Positions 42,517 to 52,041 of a stretch of DNA of 64,000 bases are shown here, piece after piece. The position numbers and the translations under genes were made by a program. The DNA is from Comamonas halotolerans (GTDB taxonomy: Bacteria; Pseudomonadota; Gammaproteobacteria; Burkholderiales; Burkholderiaceae_C), in NCBI RefSeq assembly GCF_030162935.1, contig NZ_JASAUZ010000003.1, forward strand, positions 48,664-112,663, given 5' to 3'. The notes beneath the pieces were generated by a model, which saw only the letters and a program-made list of their open reading frames with translations, was not told the DNA's origin and ran no database searches. Every line of letters starts with the position of its first letter. The stretch's first letter is position 1.

Positions 42517-43287
42517 ATGAGCAATATCACACCTTATAATTTTGAAGGCGCAAGCATTAGGGCTCTGGAAATCAATGGTGAGCCTTGGTTTGTTGGAAAG
42601 GACATTGCAGATGCCCTTGGATACGCTGACCCAACTACTGCCATGCGCTCGCATTGCCGTGGGGTGCAAAAGCTGCACCCCATCCCTGACACGCGAGGCC
42701 GCATGCAGGAAACGCGCCTGATCTGCGAGCCTGACATGCTGCGGCTGATCGTGAACAGCACTCTTCCAGCAGCAGAGCGTTTTGAGCGCTGGGTCTTTGA
42801 AGAGGTGCTGCCCTCCATCCGCAAGACTGGAAGCTATACAGCCAAGGCTGCGGCAACACCACTCAAGGCGACTGCTGAGGCAGCCAGGGCATTTGCTCCA
42901 CTTGTCCGCGTTGCCCGCCTGCTGGGCTGCGATAAGAACGCAGCAGCTATCAGTGCAAATCAGGCCATCTACCAGATGACCAATATCAACCTGATGCAGC
43001 AACTCGGGCACACACACTTGGAGGCTGACAGCCAGGATGGTCACTGGTACACGCCCACGGAGCTAGGCAAGGCTATCGGAGTCGGCGCACGCGGGACTAA
43101 CCTGCTGCTGGCTGAGGCCGGACTACAGATGAAGCTCAACGAAAAGTGGGAGGCGACGGATGCCGGTAAGGATTTCTGCCGCCTGTTCGACACTGGCAAG
43201 AAGCATGGCAGCGGTGTTCCGGTGACCCAGATGAAATGGTCGCGAACTGTGATTCCTCTTCTGGGTGAGCGCAAGGAAGTCGCCTGA
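42517..43287 (+). CDS. ant: BRO-N/KilAC antirepressor 2 (256 aa)
   Basis: BRO-N is at about 5-110 (IRALEINGEPWFVGKDIADALGYADP, ERFERWVFEEVLPSIRKTGSY) and a KilAC-type C-terminus from 170 on (YTPTELGKAIGVGARGTNLLLAEAGLQ). It follows antirepressor 1 by 12 bases. Two BRO genes in tandem suggest redundancy or split targets. Confidence 0.85.
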   Translation: MSNITPYNFEGASIRALEINGEPWFVGKDIADALGYADPTTAMRSHCRGVQKLHPIPDTRGRMQETRLICEPDMLRLIVNSTLPAAERFERWVFEEVLPSIRKTGSYTAKAAATPLKATAEAARAFAPLVRVARLLGCDKNAAAISANQAIYQMTNINLMQQLGHTHLEADSQDGHWYTPTELGKAIGVGARGTNLLLAEAGLQMKLNEKWEATDAGKDFCRLFDTGKKHGSGVPVTQMKWSRTVIPLLGERKEVA

Positions 43288-43300
43288 CCACCTTTGGCAC

Positions 43301-43324
43301 AAACCCGCTTCGGTGGGTTTTTTT
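43301..43324 (+). terminator. Terminator after the immI-like island
   Basis: AACCCGCTTCGGTGGGTT hairpin with seven T. Confidence 0.85.
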
Positions 43325-43326
43325 AT

Positions 43327-43344
43327 GCCCCGGCTAGGGTTAGG
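43327..43344 (+). promoter_or_regulatory. Late motif, copy 5 (tail unit)
   Basis: GCCCCGGCTAGGGTTAGG immediately after a terminator, 69 bases before the 43396 start. Confidence 0.7.
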
Positions 43345-43395
43345 TCATTCACTTACAGGTGTTGAAACTGGAATTTATTTCCAGGAGCACCTGTC

Positions 43396-43797
43396 ATGGC
43401 CAACCAGTTTTACCCCAAAGCCAAGCAAGCATTTTTAAGTGGGCAGTTTCATTTGTTGAATGACACCATCAAAGCGGTATTGGTGTCGAACGCCTATGTG
43501 TTTGCTACGGTGCACGAGTTTGCAACAGAAATTGAGCCGTTCATTATTGGCAGCAGCGTAGAACTTAAGGGAAAAACCATTGATGGTGGTGTATTTGATG
43601 CGGAGGACATCGCATTCTTGAAACTCCCTTCTGGGCACACAGTGCGCGCAATCGTTTTGTTCAAGGACACCGGTGTAGCTGAAACATCGCGCCTGATTGA
43701 CTATATAGACACGGTCACGGGCCTGCCCATGATCACCGCAGGCGGTGATGTGCAAATCCGCTGGGATGATGGTGCCTACAAGATTTTCTCTTTGTGA
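43396..43797 (+). CDS. Tail-region phage protein (133 aa)
   Basis: MANQFYPKAKQAFLSGQFHLLNDTIKAVLV is a widespread start of small podoviral virion proteins. Beta-rich throughout, ending DVQIRWDDGAYKIFSL. It opens the tail unit; role uncertain. Confidence 0.65.
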   Translation: MANQFYPKAKQAFLSGQFHLLNDTIKAVLVSNAYVFATVHEFATEIEPFIIGSSVELKGKTIDGGVFDAEDIAFLKLPSGHTVRAIVLFKDTGVAETSRLIDYIDTVTGLPMITAGGDVQIRWDDGAYKIFSL

Positions 43798-43812
43798 TGT
43801 GGGGGCACAGTC

Positions 43813-45270
43813 ATGCAGTTCCACAATAATTTGGAGTTGGCCTTGGCGCGAGCCGCTACTGGTCGGGATTGGAGTTTTTACGTAAAAAACATACCTGAAA
43901 TGTTGTTTACGAATCCAGACATTGAAGGAAGCCGCCATTGGCAGCAGGTTTCGTTTCCTATGACTCTTGTCGACGCAAGCGATAAAACAGTTATGGAAAT
44001 TGTGTGGGTCTCCTCTTTAGAAAAGGGGGATCTGAGCGGAATCCCGTACTTTATGTTGAGTGTCAATCGCGGCTCAGAGGGCACTATTTCGCGAGATTGG
44101 CCCATTGGCACATGCCTGGAAGGGCGTATTACAGCGGAGATGCTGAGGACGATTTATGAAGGGTGGGGGGTCCGTAAGCTGCTTGTTCCCCATGGTCGTC
44201 GGATTACGGAAATGTCTGCTGCGGTTGGAGAGTGGACCATGTCTGCGTCTGAAGAGTCCGTAGCGGTAGGTTCATTTGCTGTGACCGATATTGGGGGCTA
44301 TAACAGCGTTGTGGTGGGGCTGCGCAGCAGAACCATGGAGCCTGGATCAGTTGCTATTGGCAGCAAGGCTTGCGCAGCAGGGCAGAATTCAGTGGCAATC
44401 AACACCACTGTCTGGACAGATGAGTCGCTAGTGGTTTCCGCGTTGCCTGTCATGCAACGTGGATGGCATACAGAAGATTACGAAGGCTTTTACGGCGACT
44501 CCAAACAGCAAGGCAAAGTATCCATGGAGGGATACCTTGCCAGCAACCCGGTCAACATCGGTGTACCGCCAACGCTAAATCCTGGACAGATCATTACCGA
44601 CTTGGATGTGGTGGCCATTCAGGGTGCACCGGCCGGTGTTTATTACCGCATGGTCATTCCTTATGAGATCCGCTGGGATGTCTTTGATAGTGGGCCATCA
44701 AAGAGCTGGCCACGTCGCCCGGATGATTACGAAAATGATACGGTGGGCGGTTATGACTTTACATACACTGTTCCACAAGGCTTCCAAGTGATCCCTCCAC
44801 CACTGGGTGGACGTTTTGGGGTCTGGGACAACGACCGGGAAATGACCGGCATCGGTATTCATTCCAATGAATGCGATGTTGTCATTCCTTATGGCGTGAT
44901 TGCCTTCGTCAATGAGCTGACCTTTTTGTGCCTGACTAAAAATGGGGTCGGAGCAGATGCCCAACTCACCATCAAGAGCTGGCATGCGGATGGTACGGAG
45001 TTCACTGCGGTTACGGGTGTGACGATTGCTGCGCAGGGGGCTTACCACCGAGTGCAGATTGAATTGCCAGCCAGCATCAAAGAGCATGGTATCCGCGATC
45101 GCATTCGGTTTGAATGGACCAGTGCAGCATATTCGTGCTTGGGCCGCTTCACTGCACGTGGCATGTTTGTCACTCGCCACGATCTCAGTGGCGGTGGGCA
45201 GGGGCTGACCAATGATCGGTTATTAGGTGGGTATACATATCCAGGTCTCAGTGCGACGGAAGAGACCTGA
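43813..45270 (+). CDS. Tail fibre/spike protein with YadA-like repeats (485 aa)
   Basis: Near residues 145-205 there are repeats of the head type of trimeric adhesins (ESVAVGSFA, GSVAIGSKA, NSVAINTT). The C-terminal half is beta-rich and Gly/Tyr-rich, suitable for receptor binding. An N-terminal domain would attach to the tail. Host range probably depends on it (inference). Confidence 0.65.
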   Translation: MQFHNNLELALARAATGRDWSFYVKNIPEMLFTNPDIEGSRHWQQVSFPMTLVDASDKTVMEIVWVSSLEKGDLSGIPYFMLSVNRGSEGTISRDWPIGTCLEGRITAEMLRTIYEGWGVRKLLVPHGRRITEMSAAVGEWTMSASEESVAVGSFAVTDIGGYNSVVVGLRSRTMEPGSVAIGSKACAAGQNSVAINTTVWTDESLVVSALPVMQRGWHTEDYEGFYGDSKQQGKVSMEGYLASNPVNIGVPPTLNPGQIITDLDVVAIQGAPAGVYYRMVIPYEIRWDVFDSGPSKSWPRRPDDYENDTVGGYDFTYTVPQGFQVIPPPLGGRFGVWDNDREMTGIGIHSNECDVVIPYGVIAFVNELTFLCLTKNGVGADAQLTIKSWHADGTEFTAVTGVTIAAQGAYHRVQIELPASIKEHGIRDRIRFEWTSAAYSCLGRFTARGMFVTRHDLSGGGQGLTNDRLLGGYTYPGLSATEET

Positions 45271-45281
45271 GGGAACTCACG

Positions 45282-45785
45282 ATGTACCTCATTAACTCTG
45301 TTCCTATCAATGGGGCACCACAGGCAACAGTAGCTCAAGAGCTCTTGCATATAGGGCACCAAAGCGGCGGAGGTCATGGCAAGCCTAAGCTCACAGAGAT
45401 TATTCACGTAGAGCTTTCCCCTCAGGGGCATGGTGGTGCACGCCATGGCACGCCAAATCTTGCGGTGGTGCTGTCTGCCCCGTCCATTACTCCATCCTCC
45501 CAGCACGGCGCTCCAGGTTTGGTTCATGCGCTAAAAGTGAGCAGTCAAGGGCCATTGGGGCGCCATGGTGTTCCGATCAATGGGATGGGGCTTTTTGTAA
45601 AGGGCCATCTTGTGACCAAGCATGGAGCGCCCCTTGCGCATTCGTTCTGGGAAGGCCAGTCCATGGGCCACAGCTCCACGCTACACGGCACGCCCAATGT
45701 GCAATCCATGGTGCTTCATGTGGTGGGGCAAACCTCATCAATCCGTCATGGCAAGCCTGCTGTCATCAGGGAGCACACATGCTGA
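45282..45785 (+). CDS. HGxP-repeat phage protein (167 aa)
   Basis: Seven HG(K/T/A/V)P units at roughly 20-residue spacing cover the protein (GHGKP, RHGTP, QHGAP, RHGVP, KHGAP, LHGTP, RHGKP). Regular histidines could bind metal or shape a beta-solenoid. It overlaps the next gene by 7 bases. Likely a virion tail component. Confidence 0.6.
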   Translation: MYLINSVPINGAPQATVAQELLHIGHQSGGGHGKPKLTEIIHVELSPQGHGGARHGTPNLAVVLSAPSITPSSQHGAPGLVHALKVSSQGPLGRHGVPINGMGLFVKGHLVTKHGAPLAHSFWEGQSMGHSSTLHGTPNVQSMVLHVVGQTSSIRHGKPAVIREHTC

Positions 45786-46960
45786 CATTTGACCGTTTCA
45801 CAGGCATCAACAATGTGCTGCCCAAGGCGCGAATGGGCAAGCATGATTTGGTGCTGGCTACCAATGTGGACATAGGCAACACAGGAGAGCTGGTTCGCCG
45901 CGATGGGTACACACGCATCTCCAGTTGCTGCCACAAGCATTTGTGGCAAAGACAAGTGTGCTTGCTGGCGGTAGTCAACCATGACCTGCAAGCTATCCAT
46001 GAAGACGGAACAAGGAAGGTCATAGAGCCAGGCCTGGGCAGCACACCAAAGGTGCATTACTGTGACTTGCCAGATGGATCAACGGCATACAGCAATGGCT
46101 TGATTGCAGGTGCCACAGATGGACATGTGAGCAAGCCCTGGGCCATTCCCGTTCCAGAGTGCGCAGCCAGCACCATCGATATGCCTGGCTCTTTGACACC
46201 CGGGCAGTATCTTTATGCCTTGAGCTATTCCCGTCTATCGGATGGTCTGGAAGGCCCTGCTGTGATGGGTGAGCATGCATTGCAGCTGCAGCAAGGCGGT
46301 GTTTTGTTCATGGGCTTGCCCATGCTGGAAGGGCACCAAATCAATGTCTACTTGAGCAGCTGCGGTGGTGAAGAGCTTTTCTTTGCAGGCTCCACAGTGG
46401 GCGATGGCCTGCAGTTTGTTGGATCATCCCTGGCATTGCAGTCTCCTGTACGCACGTTGGGTCTCATGCCAATGCCCATCGGTATCTATCCCGCGTTTTG
46501 GCGAGGACGCTTGCTGGTGGCGCGGGGAAATGTACTGTGGGCTTCACAGCCGCATGCGCGGCATCTGTGTGATAAACGGCGGGACTTCAAGCAGTTTGCC
46601 GCGCCTATCACCCTGGTGCAGCCCGTTGACGATGGCATCTATGTGGGCACCACACAGGAGCTGGTTTTTCTGGCTGGTACCGAGTTTGACAAGCTGGTTT
46701 ACATGCCGCGCATAAAAGGCTTGGTTGTTCCTGGTTCGGGGGTGAGCGCGCCAGGACAGAGCATCAAGTTGGGCGATGGCACAGGCAGTGGGCCTGCCAT
46801 GGTCTGCATTGTTGCTGGAGAGATCGTCGCAGGTTTCAGAGAAGCGCAGGTGTATTCGCTGACCAAGGATCGCTACAAGACCAACGCTCAGCGAGTCAGT
46901 GCCGTGTGGCGCGAGACACCATCGGGCATTGGCCAGTATGTAGCTATTGAGCAGGAGTAG
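45779..46960 (+). CDS. Tail stabilisation protein (P22 gp10-like), beta-propeller type (393 aa)
   Basis: MLTFDRFTGINNVLPKARM, then DIGNTGELVRRDGYTRI and later AFWRGRLLVARGNVLWASQP and DDGIYVGTTQELVFLAG, is a typical start and body of podoviral tail-hub/stabilisation proteins. P22 gp10 is of similar length. It would close the head after packaging. Confidence 0.7.
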   Translation: MLTFDRFTGINNVLPKARMGKHDLVLATNVDIGNTGELVRRDGYTRISSCCHKHLWQRQVCLLAVVNHDLQAIHEDGTRKVIEPGLGSTPKVHYCDLPDGSTAYSNGLIAGATDGHVSKPWAIPVPECAASTIDMPGSLTPGQYLYALSYSRLSDGLEGPAVMGEHALQLQQGGVLFMGLPMLEGHQINVYLSSCGGEELFFAGSTVGDGLQFVGSSLALQSPVRTLGLMPMPIGIYPAFWRGRLLVARGNVLWASQPHARHLCDKRRDFKQFAAPITLVQPVDDGIYVGTTQELVFLAGTEFDKLVYMPRIKGLVVPGSGVSAPGQSIKLGDGTGSGPAMVCIVAGEIVAGFREAQVYSLTKDRYKTNAQRVSAVWRETPSGIGQYVAIEQE

Positions 46961-46962
46961 CC

Positions 46963-48816
46963 ATGGGACAGTGGAATCCATATGGTCAGACATTAAATGG
47001 AACCCCTGTGGTGGGACAAGTTCCATGCAAGACCGTAGTGAAGGGGCCAGCTTTGACTGCCAAGCAACAAGCTATGGCCCAAAACGCATATACGCTGTTT
47101 TGCGCCAATCATCGCTTGAGTTGTTTCAACAACACGGCTATTCAGGGCTGCTTGCCAGATGGCTCACGCTATTCGATTCGCAAGATTGGCGCAGTAGCTA
47201 TCATGAAAATTCAAACATTGGAACAACCGCCAGCTCCAGAAAAATACTTAGGCGGTATCGGCTATAGATTTGTCGACTACAAGGGTAATCCAATTATTTC
47301 TGAACCAGACGCTCCAATTGATTTCTCAAAAGTTTTTAACGTTTATGAGGTTGTGGAAAAGGGTACTACGAAGGGGACAGGTGTTTGGCGTTACCATAAA
47401 AGAGAATATCCATATAAAGGGTTTAAAGCCACTTGGACAAATGAGCAAGGTTTAAGGTGTAGAGGAGTTGATTCGTATAGGCAAAGAAATAGCGAGTATT
47501 TTCATGCAAGCAATTATGCTGGTTACGAATCACTGTGGGATGTCTTCGCTGCAGCTAGTTATGTGGGAAAGAAAACTTACGGGCATATTCCTTTGCCTTC
47601 AACATATTTAGAGTTTGGATCTGTCGTTTTTTTATATAAAAATCAGCGTGGTGAAGAATTTGTAATGCAAATTCGTGTTGCTCCTAGTTATGCTGGCAAG
47701 GTTTGGAGAATCTTCTTGTTGGCTAAGCTCCGAAGTGAGGGTACAGCGCTAACTACAAAAGATGAAGTGGCTTTTGTTACCTGTCCAATCTCCTGCTCTC
47801 TAGATTATTACTCAACAACAGTTAGTCGTGATGGTAAACGTTTTACTATTATGTATTCCAATGATGGAATAGGACATTTGGCTGAATATGAAATAGATGA
47901 AAAATCGATTAATCTATTATCTGATAATGAGGTTTATAAATCCTATCCTACTACTTCAAATAAAGAGGATCTTAGCGAGCAAACTGACGAGTACATACTT
48001 GACCATACTATCTTTAATGAACAAAGTTACTGGTCAGAGGGGACTCTCTACGCTGGATATGACATTCAAGGTAAGAGGTTTTCAGTTGAGATTGTTACCG
48101 GAAGATCCACGTTGAGACAGGAGTCTTGGGTGAAAAGTTGGGATACTAAACCAACTCCTCTGCCACGAGATCATGTCTGGGAACGTGTTGAAGACTCAAA
48201 AAAAAATTATGTAAAAATACTAATACCAGGGTCCGTTACTATTAATGGGTATAAGACTAGCTTTCCAGAGCGTGAAAACTCAATACTTGTATCAAACCAT
48301 TTGCTAACTGACTATATTCAGAATGAATTGGTTATAAATAGAGAGCAAAATGGTAGTTTGAGTAGTATAGATATAGTGAGTTCTACAAGTATTTTATTTA
48401 TAGAGCCTGTTAATAGTTTCTTGGTGCTACGTGAAACAGCAACTAAACATGTTAGATATGAATCAACTTCAAATGGTGTAACAACAACAGATCTAGAAGA
48501 TATTATTTTGGAGGATGACTTTGTAGTCATGTATCTACGAGGTGTAGAGGTTCATAGATTTAATGTGATTGCTCGGAAGTATGTAGATGTACCTCCAAAG
48601 GTTTATGCTGACGCAGCTATTGATCCAAGGTCGGGGGGGATAATTTTTTCAATTTTTGAGTTTGACGGAGGGAAAAATGAAGTTTATGACTTCAATCCAG
48701 CCGTTAACAAACGGCATCAGGCTTTTGTAGTGGATGGGAAAGGATGTAGGCGTATGGAGGACGTTCTTGCTGTTCCAAGTATTAATTACCAAATTCCTGC
48801 AATGGGGTCATTATGA
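46963..48816 (+). CDS. Variable tail protein with AT-rich body (617 aa)
   Basis: The first 85 codons have the usual base composition and look like a phage virion protein (TAKQQAMAQNAYTLFCAN). From about 47220 to 48800 the DNA turns strongly AT-rich and the protein becomes rich in Lys, Tyr, Asn and Ile. Composition returns to normal in the next gene. This indicates replacement of the body by foreign DNA, as in receptor-binding or decoration domains. No domain recognised. Confidence 0.65.
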   Translation: MGQWNPYGQTLNGTPVVGQVPCKTVVKGPALTAKQQAMAQNAYTLFCANHRLSCFNNTAIQGCLPDGSRYSIRKIGAVAIMKIQTLEQPPAPEKYLGGIGYRFVDYKGNPIISEPDAPIDFSKVFNVYEVVEKGTTKGTGVWRYHKREYPYKGFKATWTNEQGLRCRGVDSYRQRNSEYFHASNYAGYESLWDVFAAASYVGKKTYGHIPLPSTYLEFGSVVFLYKNQRGEEFVMQIRVAPSYAGKVWRIFLLAKLRSEGTALTTKDEVAFVTCPISCSLDYYSTTVSRDGKRFTIMYSNDGIGHLAEYEIDEKSINLLSDNEVYKSYPTTSNKEDLSEQTDEYILDHTIFNEQSYWSEGTLYAGYDIQGKRFSVEIVTGRSTLRQESWVKSWDTKPTPLPRDHVWERVEDSKKNYVKILIPGSVTINGYKTSFPERENSILVSNHLLTDYIQNELVINREQNGSLSSIDIVSSTSILFIEPVNSFLVLRETATKHVRYESTSNGVTTTDLEDIILEDDFVVMYLRGVEVHRFNVIARKYVDVPPKVYADAAIDPRSGGIIFSIFEFDGGKNEVYDFNPAVNKRHQAFVVDGKGCRRMEDVLAVPSINYQIPAMGSL

Positions 48817-49247
48817 AAGCGATTGTTCTCAATACTGCTTCAGGAGCAGTCTCAGAGTACGGAGATTTTGATTTTGATTCGGTTACTCAGGGTCATTATG
48901 GAGGAATGCAAGGTCTTTTTGCTGTGGGAGGTGCTACTGACGATGGACAACTCATAGTTGCTCATGCAATCACGCCGCCCCTGCTGCAGCAAAACCTGCA
49001 GAAGAAACGACTGGCTGCTGTTTATGTCGCTGCCCAAGCTGAGGGTGAGATGCAGGTCCATGTGCATGGCCAGTCCAATCAATGGGATTACCCAATGCAC
49101 ATTCGCGTAGGGGGCATGAGCCGAGCAACGCCAGGGCGCGGTATTTGTGAGAGCTATCTGGCCGTGGGTATCAGCAATCCCCAAGGTCAAGCGTTCGAGA
49201 TTGATTCCATTGCTGCTGAAGTGGTGCTTTCGCAGCGTCACATTTAA
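48813..49247 (+). CDS. Tail-region phage protein (144 aa)
   Basis: Overlaps the variable gene by 4 bases. Beta-rich, with AAVYVAAQAEGEMQVHVHG and VGISNPQGQAFEIDSI. Probably a structural partner of the neighbours. Confidence 0.6.
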   Translation: MKAIVLNTASGAVSEYGDFDFDSVTQGHYGGMQGLFAVGGATDDGQLIVAHAITPPLLQQNLQKKRLAAVYVAAQAEGEMQVHVHGQSNQWDYPMHIRVGGMSRATPGRGICESYLAVGISNPQGQAFEIDSIAAEVVLSQRHI

Positions 49248-49258
49248 GGGAGAAAGAC

Positions 49259-51067
49259 ATGGCTGAACTTAATGGACCTGCAGAGATTGTTCAGGATGCC
49301 TACCAGCGGTCGGTAGCAATGGCGGATAAGGCCATGACTCAATTGGCAAGCTTCACCGCTGCCATGGGGGCGACACTCTATGAGCCCCCAACTATCAGCG
49401 TGGAATGGGCAGCCATCCCGGCGCCAGCTATTGAAGCATTGCCCGCTGTACCAGATGTACCAATCATCCAATTTAAAGATCCAGGCAATGTACCGTTGCC
49501 GCTTGATTCCGATCTGGGCGAGATAGGAGAAATTGACGACTTTGATGTGCAAGTTCCCGCACTCAATTACGGTGATGCACCGAACATCACTATAGGTGCG
49601 GTACCGAAGTTGCCCGAGATTGGTGCGGTGGTGCTGCCAGAAGTGCCTGAGATTGTGTTGCCAGAGGCACCTGAGACGTTGACATTGACCACGCCCCTTT
49701 TTGGTGGCATCAGCTTGCATAGCGAATACCTTGAAAAGCTCACAGAGCTGCCAGAGCTTCAACTTGCGTTACCCGAGAAGCTGGACTTCAAACGTCCGGC
49801 CAACTATGTATCGCAGTTGCTTGAGAATCTAAAGGCGGTAATTGATGAGCGTGTCAAAGGTGGTACGGGACTGCCAACTACAGTTGAGCAAGGCATCTGG
49901 GATCGAGCACGGGACCGGGAAGCCAGTGCGCTGTTAGGGGCTGAAACAGATGCCAAGCGGGCCGCAGAGAGTCTTGGGTTCGCACTGCCAGCAGGAGTGC
50001 TGTCTTCACAGCTTGAGCAAGCAAGACGCGATTACACCTCCACGCTTTCCGCGTTGAGCCGTGACATTGCAATCAAGCAAGCAGAACTGGTGCAGTCGAA
50101 TATGCACCAGGCGATCACGCACGGCATCCAATTGGAAACCCAGCTCATGGACTATGCACAGCGTGATGTGCAGATGGTGTTTGACATGGCCAAGAGTGCC
50201 GCAGAAAGCGCCGTGCAAGTGCATAACGCTGGCGTGGAGCATTACAAGGCATTGCTGCAGGGCTACAGCGCCTACGCGCAAACATACGACACCTTGATGA
50301 AGGGCGAGCTGGCCAAGATCGAACTCTACAAAGCACAGCTGGAAGGTGAGCAGACCAAGGCGCAGGTGAACAGTGCATTGGTGCAGCAGTACAAAGCCGA
50401 GATTGAAGCATCGCTGGCGCACGTAGAGCTGTACAAGGCCCAGGTGCAAGGGGCGCAGTCACTGGTTGAAATTGAGAAGGCCAAGCTGCAGGCCGGTGGT
50501 GAGCAGATCCGTGGATTTGTTGCGCAGCTAAGTGCTGAGACTGCAAAGATCGAAGCGTACAAAGCAGGTATCTCTGCACAGGCGACCAAAGCCGAGGCTT
50601 ATAAGTCCCAAGCTCAAGCGTATGCTGCCAAGGTGGGAGCTCAGGGAGAGCGCGCAAGGATCCAGGTTGCGCGGCTTCAGGCCATGGCCACGGCCAAGTC
50701 GGCAGAGTGGGATGGATACAAAGCGCGCATCAGTGCAGAGACTTCTCGCATTGATGCACTTCGCATTCAAACCCAGGCCCAAAGTGACGCATACCGTATG
50801 GGTGCAGCTGCAATCACTGAAAAGGCAAGGCTTAACGCTTCAATGTGGGAAGCCAGCATCCGTCAATACGAAGCTGCCACAAACGTGACCATTCAGACTG
50901 CGCGTATGAATAACGAAGCGATGCTGGCAACCAACAACGCCCGCCAGGATATGGCGAAGGTAGGAGCGCAGGTGTATGCACAGATAGCAGCATCAGCGTA
51001 CAACGTTGTGAGCACCAGCGCCGCGATTTCGGGCAGTGTGACAGAGAGTATTTCCAGCGAGGGGTAG
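49259..51067 (+). CDS. Long coiled-coil tail protein (602 aa)
   Basis: The first 140 residues carry Pro/Glu repeats (VPEIVLPEAPETL). From about 190 to 590 the protein is an unbroken Ala/Gln/Glu-rich helix with repeated (Y/H)K(A)QLEGEQ-like heptads. Such proteins form tail needles or internal rods. It is the last structural gene before the lysis unit. Confidence 0.65.
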   Translation: MAELNGPAEIVQDAYQRSVAMADKAMTQLASFTAAMGATLYEPPTISVEWAAIPAPAIEALPAVPDVPIIQFKDPGNVPLPLDSDLGEIGEIDDFDVQVPALNYGDAPNITIGAVPKLPEIGAVVLPEVPEIVLPEAPETLTLTTPLFGGISLHSEYLEKLTELPELQLALPEKLDFKRPANYVSQLLENLKAVIDERVKGGTGLPTTVEQGIWDRARDREASALLGAETDAKRAAESLGFALPAGVLSSQLEQARRDYTSTLSALSRDIAIKQAELVQSNMHQAITHGIQLETQLMDYAQRDVQMVFDMAKSAAESAVQVHNAGVEHYKALLQGYSAYAQTYDTLMKGELAKIELYKAQLEGEQTKAQVNSALVQQYKAEIEASLAHVELYKAQVQGAQSLVEIEKAKLQAGGEQIRGFVAQLSAETAKIEAYKAGISAQATKAEAYKSQAQAYAAKVGAQGERARIQVARLQAMATAKSAEWDGYKARISAETSRIDALRIQTQAQSDAYRMGAAAITEKARLNASMWEASIRQYEAATNVTIQTARMNNEAMLATNNARQDMAKVGAQVYAQIAASAYNVVSTSAAISGSVTESISSEG

Positions 51068-51236
51068 CGCCGACGATGATATGGATCATGAAGAAAGCGA
51101 AGGCTATACGTAATTTTCTTGTTATCAGTTACTGACGACTAGGAGTTGTGAGTGGAAAGCTCTGCGCTGCTACCATTAAGCTTTATTAACTCTTTGTTTT
51201 TCATGCAAATTAACAATCGAAAATTAAAGGGATGGC

Positions 51237-51701
51237 ATGTTGAAGACTCTGATCTGTATTGCTGCAATTGCTGGTGTCAGCCCCAGCGCATTGGCTGTCA
51301 TGGATTGCTCTGAGAATGACAAAACATGGTGCCAAATTGTTTCTCGTGCGCAGGGTTCCCAAGAAATACTGCAAGAGGAAGCGCAATTTTCTTCAACAGA
51401 CGTGAGCGTGGCTAAGTCACCGGCAAACTCTCCACCCACTGCGCTTGAGAAGGAAGCCAAGAGGTGCTTCGCTTGGTATAAAAAAAACGTCCCCTTGGAG
51501 CCTGAAGCTAGCTATTTAGACTCCTCCAAAGAAGGCCGTGTTTTGACCATCGTGATCTCCATACCTTTCATTTTCGTAAACCCAATGGGTGTACCGATTA
51601 AAAGCACAATGGAAACGCCTGCCTCTTGCCAGTTTTATAACGGAAGGCTGGATGAGGGCTGGACTCATATCCATGCCAAACGTGGTAATTGGATTCGGTG
51701 A
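51237..51701 (+). CDS. Secreted hypothetical protein (154 aa)
   Basis: MLKTLICIAAIAGVSPSALA is a signal peptide. The mature part has four cysteines and ends HAKRGNWIR. It stands alone after a non-coding gap, with AAAGGG before the start. It is likely a moron acting in the periplasm or outside. Function unknown. Confidence 0.65.
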   Translation: MLKTLICIAAIAGVSPSALAVMDCSENDKTWCQIVSRAQGSQEILQEEAQFSSTDVSVAKSPANSPPTALEKEAKRCFAWYKKNVPLEPEASYLDSSKEGRVLTIVISIPFIFVNPMGVPIKSTMETPASCQFYNGRLDEGWTHIHAKRGNWIR

Positions 51702-51926
51702 TAGACCTCATTCGGCACGCTGAACGTTCTTTAGAGCGATAAGGGAAGTCAGGGAAAGTTCTTTCGCAGCAATTTTTCATTGTTAGCCTACGCAAATAAC
51801 AGCGCATGGTAATGGGCTGTTGTAGCTTTCGTCTTTGGATTCAACTATTTAACGTTGATAGAGTAACGGACGCATTAATCTAGAAAACAATAGCGTAACA
51901 AAGCTTTCAATAGGTTTATTGAGAGA

Positions 51927-51944
51927 CCCCGGCTAGGGTTTCGC
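51927..51944 (+). promoter_or_regulatory. Late motif, copy 6 (lysis unit)
   Basis: CCCCGGCTAGGGTTTCGC, 115 bases before the holin start. A hairpin lies between motif and gene. The rest of 51702-52041 holds nothing else that I can see. Confidence 0.7.
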
Positions 51945-51997
51945 TTTTTTCAAACGAGCAAAGAAACTGTCTGCAAGAAGGCCGTCAAGCTCCCACA

Positions 51998-52024
51998 AAC
52001 CGCCGCCTTCGGGCGGTTTTTTTA
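51998..52024 (+). terminator. Hairpin with T-run upstream of the holin
   Basis: ACCGCCGCC/GGGCGGT stem followed by seven T, between the late motif and the lysis genes. It would need antitermination or read-through if the motif is the promoter. Confidence 0.75.
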
Positions 52025-52041
52025 CGCCCGGAATCTTTACC

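Noticed and set aside
22474..51944. T7-like RNA polymerase promoters as explanation of the late motif
   Set aside because: No single-subunit RNA polymerase gene is present in the prophage, so this reading has no supporting enzyme.
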